DNA of 39,257 nucleotides. It comes from Elusimicrobiaceae bacterium (lineage in GTDB: Bacteria > Elusimicrobiota > Elusimicrobia > Elusimicrobiales > Elusimicrobiaceae). Of the stretch, positions 21,067 through 28,368 are shown one piece after another (position 1 is the first letter of the stretch; each line of letters begins with the position of its first letter). The notes beneath the pieces were generated by a model. It was not told the origin of the DNA. It saw only the letters and a program-made list of their open reading frames with translations, and made no database searches. The stretch is taken from the NCBI GenBank assembly GCA_016283355.1, contig JAEEMS010000026.1, positions 92,947 through 132,203 of the forward strand, in the 5' to 3' direction. The position numbers were made by a program, and so were the translations under genes.

Positions 21067-22194
21067 ATGAGAAAGTTTTTGTTGTTTCTGTTGCTGTTGG
21101 GCGTAGGGGCAGGGGTTTATTATTTTTATTTTTATAAAACTCCCGAAGTTCGTGCATTTGAACAAAATTTAGCACAAGCCAAGCAAGGCAATGCTTCGGC
21201 TATGTTTCAAGCGGGATTAGGGTACGAAAAGGGCGTAGGTACGCCACAAAACAATGCACAAGCCATAGAACTTTTCCGTCAAGCAGCCAGCGCCGGCAAT
21301 ACGGAAGCCATGTATCATTTGGCTAAAATATACGAAGAAGGCAAAATGGTTCCTCAAGATTTAGAAGAAGCTGTGGTATATTTACAAATTGCAGCTGCGC
21401 AAGGGGATGCTAACGCACAGATTGCATTGAGTCGTTATTTCCAAGAAGGAAAAGGCGGATTAACTGCCAGTGAAGGGGAAGCTTTATTGTGGCTTTCCCG
21501 TGCGGCTAAACAAAATAATGCCGGGGCCGCCCAAGCGTTAAAAGAAGCACAAGAAAAAAATCCGGAATTGTATGAAGCGGTAATGAATTTTGAAGAAAAT
21601 TTAGCAGGCGTGGCCGAAGATGCCCAAAAAGCGTTTGTTGTCGCCGATGCATATCGGAAAGGAAATCCGGTTGCCCGCAATGATGAAGAGGCCTTTAAAC
21701 TCTTTAAAACTGCCTGGGAAAAGGACCCGACACTCTCGCAAGCGGCGGTAGAATTGGCGGAAATGTACCGCTTGGGTGAAGGTACCGAAAAAAATGATGA
21801 AAACGTCCTTTCCCTTTACGCAAAAGCAGCGGAATTAAAAAATCCGCAAGCGCAGTACTTTTTAGGTAAACGCAGTTACGAAGAAAATCCCCCGAATTAT
21901 CAAGATGCTTTTGCCTGGCTTTCTAATTCTGCCGCGCAAGGGTATGCTCCGGCGCAATATATGACGGGGTATATGTTGTTGCAAGGGCAAGGCACGGCCC
22001 GCTCTCTTCCGATGGCGGTAGATTTTTTTACCAAATCGGCTGAACAAGAATTTGCACCCGCGCAATACGTATTGGGGCAAATGTATTGGAAGGGATTGGG
22101 CGTAAAGAAAAATACGGAACAAGGTCGTTCCTGGATTGAAAAAGCAGCCGCCAACGGGAATGAATCCGCACAAACTTTCTTGGCAAATCTTTAA
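21067..22194 (+). CDS. Sel1-repeat (TPR-like) protein with N-terminal membrane anchor
   Basis: A 375-residue protein with an N-terminal hydrophobic helix (MRKFLLFLLLLGVGAGVYYFYFY), probably uncleaved, holding a periplasmic repeat domain. About seven Sel1-like repeats follow from residue 34 on, with typical elements such as AMFQAGLGYEKGVGTPQNNA, AMYHLAKIYEEGKMVPQD and AQYVLGQMYWKGLGVKKNTE; the middle region (about 165-215) is diverged. Sel1 repeats form helical scaffolds for protein-protein contacts, often in signalling or envelope functions. The gene is flanked by its own promoter and a terminator; the partner is unknown. Confidence 0.88.
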   Translation: MRKFLLFLLLLGVGAGVYYFYFYKTPEVRAFEQNLAQAKQGNASAMFQAGLGYEKGVGTPQNNAQAIELFRQAASAGNTEAMYHLAKIYEEGKMVPQDLEEAVVYLQIAAAQGDANAQIALSRYFQEGKGGLTASEGEALLWLSRAAKQNNAGAAQALKEAQEKNPELYEAVMNFEENLAGVAEDAQKAFVVADAYRKGNPVARNDEEAFKLFKTAWEKDPTLSQAAVELAEMYRLGEGTEKNDENVLSLYAKAAELKNPQAQYFLGKRSYEENPPNYQDAFAWLSNSAAQGYAPAQYMTGYMLLQGQGTARSLPMAVDFFTKSAEQEFAPAQYVLGQMYWKGLGVKKNTEQGRSWIEKAAANGNESAQTFLANL

Positions 22195-22215
22195 TTCTGT
22201 ACAAAATTCAAAAAC

Positions 22216-22266
22216 TTCCCCCGTAAAAACGTTTACATGGTAAATTTTTTGCGGGGGAATATTTTT
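22216..22266. terminator. Bidirectional terminator between convergent genes
   Basis: TTCCCCCGTAAAAA (22216-22229) pairs with TTTTTTGCGGGGGAA (22245-22259) with one internal mismatch, enclosing a 15-base loop. A T-run follows on the plus strand, and the minus-strand exit is also moderately U-rich. It serves the Sel1 gene and possibly the facing peptidase-like gene. Confidence 0.75.
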
Positions 22267-22304
22267 TCGTTACGCAACCTTCAAATTAAAGGGGCACGTC
22301 AGCA

Positions 22305-23447
22305 TTATCTTGTAAAGGACGTTACTTTACCGGTAGAAACATTTGTATCGTAATAAATTGTTCTTGCCTTTTTTGTTATGGTAGCAGGTTCTTCCACAAT
22401 AATGCGCAAGACGTCATTTGGTTCCAGTTCAAAAAATTCTTCTAACTTCTGCGGATTGAGAAAGGGGTTGAAATGGACCGTTTGTTTCACAAAGCCGTTT
22501 CGCATTAATAATACGGAGGAAAGGTGTTCGTTGGGATACAAAAGCGCAACCGGTCTTCCTAATACTTTCATCTCAATGGCGGCTAATTTATCATCTCCAG
22601 TGATAAATGCTCGGGATACGGCCACGGCATTTTGGATAGGAACAGCGAAATGTACATTCGTAAGATTTTTTTTGGCCTCTTCAGGCAAGAATTTAAACCA
22701 TTCCGCTAACTGAGCATTGTAACTGAAATCTCTTTCCATGGCCAGTAATTTTCCGGTGACAGAATCTGTAATGGCACTTCCACACGCTCCACCTAACATT
22801 AGAGGGTTACGCATTTGTATTACGTAGCGCAAGGGTGAAGCAGTAAGTACGGTTTCTTCAGGCAAAAGAAAAGGAACCTCGTCTGCAAAGCCCGAAATAT
22901 TTACAGCGGTTCCGATTTCCGCCAGCTCCTCGGCAGGATCGAGGGGAGTTATGAACGGTTTTAGCTTATCCGGAATATAAGACACGGTTATATCTAAATT
23001 GTGTTCATTGGTGATATACATTGTTTGGATGGGTTCTACAAATTCTTCTCCGCTTGAGGTTCTCACCTTTACATACGGGTCTTTTTTGATTTTTACTGCT
23101 ACATGTGAAGGAAAAACGAGAATCCCTTTTCCGTCGACCATCATGGGTAGAGCGGACCCTGTATTGTTTGAAGAAGCATGCAGCTGAACCTGAATAGAAG
23201 GGGTGTTTTCATGTAAGGTATAGAAATATTTTTGCGGACGCGGTTGAGATATAACTTGTGGAATTTGTTTCAATCGTCCTGTAAATTTTAACGTCGCTAT
23301 TTGGGAAAGTTTCCGCAGTTGCGCTGCGGAAAGGGCATTTTTTGCCACTTCCGTAATACTGGGAGGTAACGGTTTGGCATATCCCAATGAAAAACAACAT
23401 AGTAAAAAGAATAAAAATAATTTTTTCATAATTTTAATTTTGTTCAT
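22305..23447 (-). CDS. Secreted trypsin-fold (PA clan) peptidase-like protein with Cys nucleophile, copy A
   Basis: A 380-residue exported protein: a Sec signal peptide (n-region MNKIKIMKK, hydrophobic core, SLGYA end) and a basic helical segment (about 30-75) precede a region that reads like a DegP-type trypsin fold. The His segment is LVFPSHVAVKI (His115), the Asp segment HNLDITVSYIP (Asp152), then EIGTAVNISGF, and a nucleophile loop GGACGSAITDSVTGKLLAM with Cys222 where serine peptidases have Ser, followed by HFAVPIQNA as in DegP FAIP. Triad order and spacing suit the PA clan. The last 100 residues form an unrecognised domain, not an obvious PDZ. The start overlaps the upstream paralogue (ATGA) and has GGAGAT. 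Function is inferred from motifs only. Confidence 0.7.
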   Translation of the reverse strand: MNKIKIMKKLFLFFLLCCFSLGYAKPLPPSITEVAKNALSAAQLRKLSQIATLKFTGRLKQIPQVISQPRPQKYFYTLHENTPSIQVQLHASSNNTGSALPMMVDGKGILVFPSHVAVKIKKDPYVKVRTSSGEEFVEPIQTMYITNEHNLDITVSYIPDKLKPFITPLDPAEELAEIGTAVNISGFADEVPFLLPEETVLTASPLRYVIQMRNPLMLGGACGSAITDSVTGKLLAMERDFSYNAQLAEWFKFLPEEAKKNLTNVHFAVPIQNAVAVSRAFITGDDKLAAIEMKVLGRPVALLYPNEHLSSVLLMRNGFVKQTVHFNPFLNPQKLEEFFELEPNDVLRIIVEEPATITKKARTIYYDTNVSTGKVTSFTR

Positions 23448-24562
23448 CTTTTATCTCCATACACAGCAACTTTACCGGTAGAAACGTTCACATCGTAAAA
23501 AATCTTCTGACCGGTATGTGCCCGTTCTACGACGAAGCTTAACACGTCATTTGGTTCAAGGTTAAAAAATTCTTCTAACTTCTCCGGATTGAGAAAGGGG
23601 TTATAAAAAATGCTTTTTTTGCGCTTTACCCACACAGACAAAATATATTCATCGGGATACAAAAGCGCAACCGGTCTCCCCAGCACTTTTATTTCAATGG
23701 CGGCCAAAGAATCATCCCCACTCTCAAACGCGCGGGCAATAGCCACGGCATTTTGGATTGGGATAGCAAGATGTGTATCTGTAAAGTTCTCTTGTGCTTC
23801 TTGCGGCAGAAGCTGGAACCATCCTGCCATTGATGCACTGCCCATATAATTAAATCCCTGCTCTATGGCTACCGCCTCCCCGGTAACGGGGTCTGTGATA
23901 GTACCGCCGCATATCCCTTCTAACATTTTGGGATTGCGCATTTGTATCACATAGCGTACCGGCGAAGCAAAAAGAACGGTTTCTTCGGGCAACAGAGTAG
24001 AACTTTCGTGTGCAAAGCCCGAAATATTTACAGGGGTTCCGGCTTCTAGCAGGGACTCGGCAGGTTCCAAAGGGGTTATAAACGGTTCTATCTCTTCCGG
24101 AGCACGGAACACCGTTAAATCCAAACCACGTTCGTGAGCGCTGTACATTTCTTTAATAGGGGCTACAATCACTTCCCCGCTGGGAGTTGTTACTTTTACA
24201 TGGGGATCTTTTTGAATCTTTTCCGCCCAATGCGTAGCACAAAACAGTTCTTTTTTCCCATCCACCATTAGCGGAGTAGCCGAAGCAGCATGAACGGAAT
24301 GAGCGTGTAATTGCACTTGGACGGTAGGTATCTCGCTCGGGGAGACATTTGGATTAAATTGTTGACGCGGGTTCGTTCTCAATTGCGGAATTTGTTTCAA
24401 CCGTTGTGTGAAATTGGCCGTCGCACTTCGGGAAAGATTTTTCAGTTGCGTGGCGGACAGGGCTTTCCTTGCAATTTCTTCCACACTGGGCGGTAACGGT
24501 TTGGCATATCCCAAAGAAAAACAACACAATAGAAAAAATAAAAATAACTTTTTATCATGCAT
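23444..24562 (-). CDS. Secreted trypsin-fold (PA clan) peptidase-like protein with Cys nucleophile, copy B
   Basis: A 372-residue paralogue of the next gene; much of the sequence is shared (KPLPPS start, PVNISGFAHE, LPEETVLFASPVRYVIQMRNP, VLGRPVALLYP). It has a Sec signal peptide ending SLGYA. The putative triad is His111 (FCATHWAEKI), Asp148 (RGLDLTVF) and Cys218 (LEGICGGTITDPVTGEAVAI). All three positions, including Cys, are kept in both copies, which argues against random loss of a serine. The ATG at 24562 has no good ribosome site, and I find no better start. It is first in a two-gene unit; downstream translation is coupled by ATGA. Confidence 0.7.
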   Translation of the reverse strand: MHDKKLFLFFLLCCFSLGYAKPLPPSVEEIARKALSATQLKNLSRSATANFTQRLKQIPQLRTNPRQQFNPNVSPSEIPTVQVQLHAHSVHAASATPLMVDGKKELFCATHWAEKIQKDPHVKVTTPSGEVIVAPIKEMYSAHERGLDLTVFRAPEEIEPFITPLEPAESLLEAGTPVNISGFAHESSTLLPEETVLFASPVRYVIQMRNPKMLEGICGGTITDPVTGEAVAIEQGFNYMGSASMAGWFQLLPQEAQENFTDTHLAIPIQNAVAIARAFESGDDSLAAIEIKVLGRPVALLYPDEYILSVWVKRKKSIFYNPFLNPEKLEEFFNLEPNDVLSFVVERAHTGQKIFYDVNVSTGKVAVYGDKR

Positions 24563-24599
24563 ATACTAATACTGTAATGCATTTAAAAGGGGCACACAA

Positions 24600-24638
24600 G
24601 GGTCAAAAGACCTAGATATCAGGGGCCAAAAGACCTAG
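24600..24638. repeat. Two tandem 16-base repeats, 23-base period
   Basis: GGGTCAAAAGACCTAG (24600-24615) recurs as GGGCCAAAAGACCTAG (24623-24638) with one change. The first copy contains the mini-hairpin GGTC-AAAA-GACC, and the second runs into the palindrome GACCTAGGTC. They fill the gap between the glyA stop and the copy B peptidase gene, both on the minus strand. On that strand each copy gives a short T-run (TCTTTTG), so the pair might be a weak terminator for glyA or a protein-binding site. Confidence 0.6.
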
Positions 24639-24641
24639 GTC

Positions 24642-25889
24642 CTATTGGAGCGAAGAATAGAGAGGAAACTGTGCCAAAAATTCTTTTACCTGTTTTGCTT
24701 GCGTTGCTAAAAAGGCATCATCTTCGGCGTGTGTGAGCGCATTATCAATAAATGCGGCCACTTGCGCCATGTCTTTTTCTTTCATCCCGCGCGTGGTAAT
24801 AGCCGGGGTACCGATACGCAATCCGCTGGTCACAAATGGTTTTTCTGGGTCGAAAGGGATGGTGTTTTTGTTGGCGGTAATACCGGCTTTATCCAGGGCG
24901 GTTTCCGCAGCTTTGCCTGTCATTTTTTTGTTGCGCAAATCTAAACACATCACATGGCAATCGGTTCCGCCGGCTACTAAGCGGTAGCCGCGTTTGATAA
25001 GTTCTTGCGCAAGTGTTTGCGCATTTAATTTGATTTGGTGTTGATAGGTTTTAAATTCGGGTTTTAGCGCTTCCCCAAAGCAAACGGCTTTCCCGGCGAT
25101 TACATGCATGAGCGGACCGCCTTGCGTCCCCGGGAAAACAGCGGAATTGATAGCTTTGGCCCATTTTTCTTTACACAAAATTAACCCGCCGCGCGGGCCA
25201 CGTAACGTTTTGTGTGTGGTAGTGGTTACTACGTCCGCGTATGGGACGGGAGATGGATACTCTCCGGCGGCCACAAGCCCCGCATAATGCGCAATATCGC
25301 ACGCTAAATACGCACCGCAACTATCGGCAATTTCACGCAACCGTTTCCAATCAAAGATGCGGGAATAGTTAGAAGCCCCCGCCATAATTAGTTTGGGTTT
25401 ATGTTGCAAGGCCAAGCGGGCCGCTTCTTCGTAATCAATTTCTTCCGTATCCGGACGAACATTCATAGCAATAATGTTGTAAAGCTTCCCGGAAGAATTC
25501 ATCGGGTGACCGTGTGTTAAATGTCCGCCGTGGGAAAGATTTAACCCTAAAATCGTATCTCCGGGATTTAAGAGTGCAAAATAAACCGCCATATTGGCTT
25601 GTGCGCCGGAATGCGGTTGCACGTTGGCATGCTCGGCCCCGAATAACTTTTTGGCGCGTTCAATGGCCAATGTTTCCACCTGATCTACAAATTCACATCC
25701 GCCGTAATAGCGTTTGCCGGGGTATCCTTCCGCGTATTTGTTGGTAAGTACGGACCCTTGCGCTTGCATAACAGCCAAAGAGGTAAAATTTTCGGAAGCA
25801 ATAAGCTCCATTTTTTCGCGTTGGCGGTTGAGCTCGTTTTTTACAGCGCTAAAAACTTCGTAATCGGTCTGTTGCAAATCGGAATACAT
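24642..25889 (-). CDS. glyA: Serine hydroxymethyltransferase
   Basis: A PLP enzyme that interconverts serine and glycine while charging tetrahydrofolate with a one-carbon unit; cytoplasmic. The 415-residue protein has all landmarks: SENFTS (32-37), [18 protein letters not shown] (52-69), the H-S-G-A-Q-A-N-M segment, and the PLP lysine Lys227 in [16 protein letters not shown]. The ATG follows AAGGAG. It is divergent from the deoxyhypusine-synthase-like gene. No clear terminator is seen, only the tandem repeats at 24600-24638. Confidence 0.98.
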   Translation of the reverse strand: MYSDLQQTDYEVFSAVKNELNRQREKMELIASENFTSLAVMQAQGSVLTNKYAEGYPGKRYYGGCEFVDQVETLAIERAKKLFGAEHANVQPHSGAQANMAVYFALLNPGDTILGLNLSHGGHLTHGHPMNSSGKLYNIIAMNVRPDTEEIDYEEAARLALQHKPKLIMAGASNYSRIFDWKRLREIADSCGAYLACDIAHYAGLVAAGEYPSPVPYADVVTTTTHKTLRGPRGGLILCKEKWAKAINSAVFPGTQGGPLMHVIAGKAVCFGEALKPEFKTYQHQIKLNAQTLAQELIKRGYRLVAGGTDCHVMCLDLRNKKMTGKAAETALDKAGITANKNTIPFDPEKPFVTSGLRIGTPAITTRGMKEKDMAQVAAFIDNALTHAEDDAFLATQAKQVKEFLAQFPLYSSLQ

Positions 25890-25920
25890 AAAAACTCCTT
25901 AAATTTTTCAAAAATTTTTA

Positions 25921-25949
25921 TTTAAAAATAAGTTGTTATTTAATATAAT
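25921..25949 (+). promoter_or_regulatory. Putative promoter of the deoxyhypusine-synthase-like gene
   Basis: TATAAT at 25944-25949 with a weak TTTAAA at 25921-25926 (17-base spacing), in the AT-rich divergent gap to glyA. It lies about 45 bases before the ATG, which has GAGGTG as ribosome site. The same gap must also hold the glyA promoter, which I could not define. Confidence 0.45.
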
Positions 25950-25994
25950 TTACTAAATAGAAGTACCAAAAATCCAGAACGAGGTGTTACGAAA

Positions 25995-27065
25995 ATGGCT
26001 AAATTGACCAAAAAAGACTTTCTCAAAGACACTGTCAAACACATTGATTTGAAAAAATACAATGTTGTTCCGATGGTGGAGGCCTTTGGGAGCATGGCCT
26101 ACGCGTCCCGCGAAGTGGCCAGAGCGAGCAAAATATATAACATGATGCTTTCCGATAAAAAATGCTCTGTCATTTTGTGTATCGCGGGGTCCTTGGTATC
26201 TGCCGGCATGAAAAAAGTAGTGGTAGATATGATCCAAAACCACATGGTGGATGCGATTGTTTCCAACGGGGCCAACATTGTGGACCAAGATTTCTTTGAA
26301 GCTCTTGGTTTCAAACACTATATCGGCAATCCTTACAACCAAGATGATAATTTGTTGCGCGATTTGCACATTGACCGTATTTACGACACCTACATCGATG
26401 AAGACGAACTCAAAGTGTGCGATGAAACCATCTATAAAATCTGCAATGCGTTGGAACCCCGTCCGTATTCTTCCCGTGAGTTTATTTGGGAAATGGGAAA
26501 ATACTTGGATAAAAAGAACAAAGGCAAAGATTCCATCGTTTACAACGCCTACAAATACGGCGTACCGATATTTGTACCGGCCTTCTCCGATTGTTCCGCC
26601 GGATTTGGTTTTGTAATGCACCAAGCCGAACGCCCCGGTGCCCACATTTCTATTGACAGTGCCAAAGATTTTTTGGAACTGACCAAAATCAAAATGAAAG
26701 CCAAAGAAACCGGTCTTATGATGTGGTCCGGTGGTGTGCCGAAAAACTTTGCACAGGATACTGTGGTAGCCGCCGAAGCATTGGGTGCGGAAATCCCGAT
26801 GCACAAATACGCGGTACAAATTACCGTAGCTGATGTGCGCGACGGTGCTTTGTCCGGCTCTACCCTCAAAGAAGCTTCCAGCTGGGGTAAAGTTTCCACC
26901 GCTTTGGAACAAATGGTGTATGGTGAATGTACCACGCTCATCCCGCTTATTATTGGGTATGGCTATCACAAAGGTGCGTGGAAAAAACGCCAAGCCACCA
27001 ATTACGTCAAATTCTTACAGGAAGAAGACGCAAAAGCTGCCAAAGCCGCCAAAAAAAGAAAATAA
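25995..27065 (+). CDS. Deoxyhypusine synthase family protein
   Basis: The 356-residue protein belongs to the deoxyhypusine synthase fold: SNGANIVDQDFFEALG (90-105), VYNAYKYGVPIFVPAFSDCSAGFGF (182-206) and the segment SSWGKV with Lys299, aligning with the catalytic lysine of the eukaryotic enzyme. Eukaryotic and archaeal members transfer aminobutyl from spermidine to a lysine of eIF5A/aIF5A; bacteria lack that substrate, and related bacterial enzymes can make homospermidine. Presence of the catalytic lysine suggests an active NAD-dependent aminobutyl-transferring enzyme, with the acceptor unknown. The C-terminus is a lysine/alanine tail (DAKAAKAAKKRK). It ends immediately before the next gene (TAAATG). 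Confidence 0.85.
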   Translation: MAKLTKKDFLKDTVKHIDLKKYNVVPMVEAFGSMAYASREVARASKIYNMMLSDKKCSVILCIAGSLVSAGMKKVVVDMIQNHMVDAIVSNGANIVDQDFFEALGFKHYIGNPYNQDDNLLRDLHIDRIYDTYIDEDELKVCDETIYKICNALEPRPYSSREFIWEMGKYLDKKNKGKDSIVYNAYKYGVPIFVPAFSDCSAGFGFVMHQAERPGAHISIDSAKDFLELTKIKMKAKETGLMMWSGGVPKNFAQDTVVAAEALGAEIPMHKYAVQITVADVRDGALSGSTLKEASSWGKVSTALEQMVYGECTTLIPLIIGYGYHKGAWKKRQATNYVKFLQEEDAKAAKAAKKRK

Positions 27066-27917
27066 ATGCGGTTTGCAAATGCGTTTCTTTGTTTGATATT
27101 GTGGATCTGCCCGTGCGCATTATGCTACGGGCAGGTCCATTTTTCAAGCGTACATGGGGAACGCGGCTACTCCGCCCTGCGGGGGAGCGTAACATGGGAT
27201 TTAGGTGCCGATGTTTTATTTAGTCCGCTAGTTGGCTATTACCGTATGTCCGATACGGAACAGGACGAAAAAGGATCTACTTCCCGTTACGGCGCGCAAG
27301 TAGTATACGATTGGAAAGATTGGTTACAGTGGATAGCAACGCTACGTTGGCAGCCAAAAGCTATTGGTTATCAAGCGGTTCTTTATGATACTTCTCTTCA
27401 ATGGTTTCCCTTTTACTATTGGCATGGGATAAAACAGCCGTTTGTACGCTTGGGGATAGGACAGGGAAGATATCGGTCTTTGGTAAATACGGAAGGGGAA
27501 CGGTTGCCGCGCACCTTTCGCGAAGTGGACACCTCCGTACAGACAGAAGGTGGGGCCCAATATCACCGTTGGAACTTGAAAGCGCAGTGGCAGAAAGTGT
27601 TAAAATATAGTGAACCGGTTCCCACAGGGATTTCTTTTAGCTGGGCCGAAATTCCGTATTTGGCTGCGGTAATGCAAGGTTTTGTGAAAGAAGCCACCGC
27701 ACTGCGGGTCAGTTACGGGACTTCGGTTGTTACACCGTATATGGGGTTGGTTCGTTACCGGTATGTGCAAAGCCATACGGACGCTTTTGCGGTGCTTGCC
27801 GGATTAAACGTTCATTTGTGGGGTGCTTCTTTTTTAGGCGGGATTGAAGTGTTTGAGCCCCGCCGGGAAGAAAACCGAAAAACATTTTTTTCATTATCGG
27901 TAGAAGCCGAACTTTAG
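27066..27917 (+). CDS. Probable outer-membrane beta-barrel protein
   Basis: A 283-residue protein with a Sec signal peptide (about 1-22, unusually cysteine-rich: CLILWICPCALCYG) and a body of alternating hydrophobic/polar strands with many aromatic residues (for example LQWIATLRWQPKAIGYQAVLYDTSLQWFPFYYW, LRVSYGTSVVTPYMGLVRYRYV). The C-terminus ends FSLSVEAEL, similar to an outer-membrane insertion signal though with Leu instead of the usual Phe. No specific family recognised. Its ATG directly follows the stop of the preceding gene, so the two are translated from one message; the functional link is unknown. Confidence 0.7.
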   Translation: MRFANAFLCLILWICPCALCYGQVHFSSVHGERGYSALRGSVTWDLGADVLFSPLVGYYRMSDTEQDEKGSTSRYGAQVVYDWKDWLQWIATLRWQPKAIGYQAVLYDTSLQWFPFYYWHGIKQPFVRLGIGQGRYRSLVNTEGERLPRTFREVDTSVQTEGGAQYHRWNLKAQWQKVLKYSEPVPTGISFSWAEIPYLAAVMQGFVKEATALRVSYGTSVVTPYMGLVRYRYVQSHTDAFAVLAGLNVHLWGASFLGGIEVFEPRREENRKTFFSLSVEAEL

Positions 27918-27925
27918 GAGTCAAA

Positions 27926-28366
27926 ATGACAGTTCCTCCTGTACATTGCAACATCAACGAGAACACTTTTTCTTGGACGATTTTTTTAACGCGGATTTTG
28001 TGCGCAGCTGTATTGATTTATGTATCTGCGGGATGTTTGTTATATTACCGCGAATTTTTATATAACGCTGTTGTTTTGGGAATTCCTGTTCCGGTAGGAG
28101 TAGGGATTGGGTTGGTGGTTCTTCAATTGTTTTTAGCACTTTTGCTTGTCTTGGGTTTGTTCAGCCGCTTTGTAGCGGGGGCCTCTATTTTTTGTTTGTC
28201 TGCGGTTTCTTTTATCTTTTTCGGTGCAGATTTAAATAAAATATATATCGCTTTGATTGTATTGCTTATGACCGCCTTACTTCCCACCCTACTATTAGGT
28301 CCGGGGAAGCTAAGCTTGGATTTTAATGAGGTGCGTCGGCGGGTAGCCAAAGAATTTAGAGGTTAG
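27926..28366 (+). CDS. DoxX-like membrane protein
   Basis: A 146-residue protein with four predicted membrane helices (about 15-38, 52-78, 82-104, 108-128). The segment LLGPGKLSLDFNEV just after the last helix is the hallmark of the DoxX/DoxD-like family, whose members are small membrane proteins tied to redox or thiol stress in some bacteria. AGGAG lies 7 bases before the ATG. It is in a tight run with the upstream barrel gene (8-base gap) and dnaX (2-base gap). Confidence 0.7.
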   Translation: MTVPPVHCNINENTFSWTIFLTRILCAAVLIYVSAGCLLYYREFLYNAVVLGIPVPVGVGIGLVVLQLFLALLLVLGLFSRFVAGASIFCLSAVSFIFFGADLNKIYIALIVLLMTALLPTLLLGPGKLSLDFNEVRRRVAKEFRG

Positions 28367-28368
28367 TT

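Noticed and set aside
25953-26993. 346-residue minus-strand reading frame, rich in Phe and His
   Set aside because: Exact antisense shadow of the deoxyhypusine-synthase-like gene, whose motifs are conserved on the plus strand.
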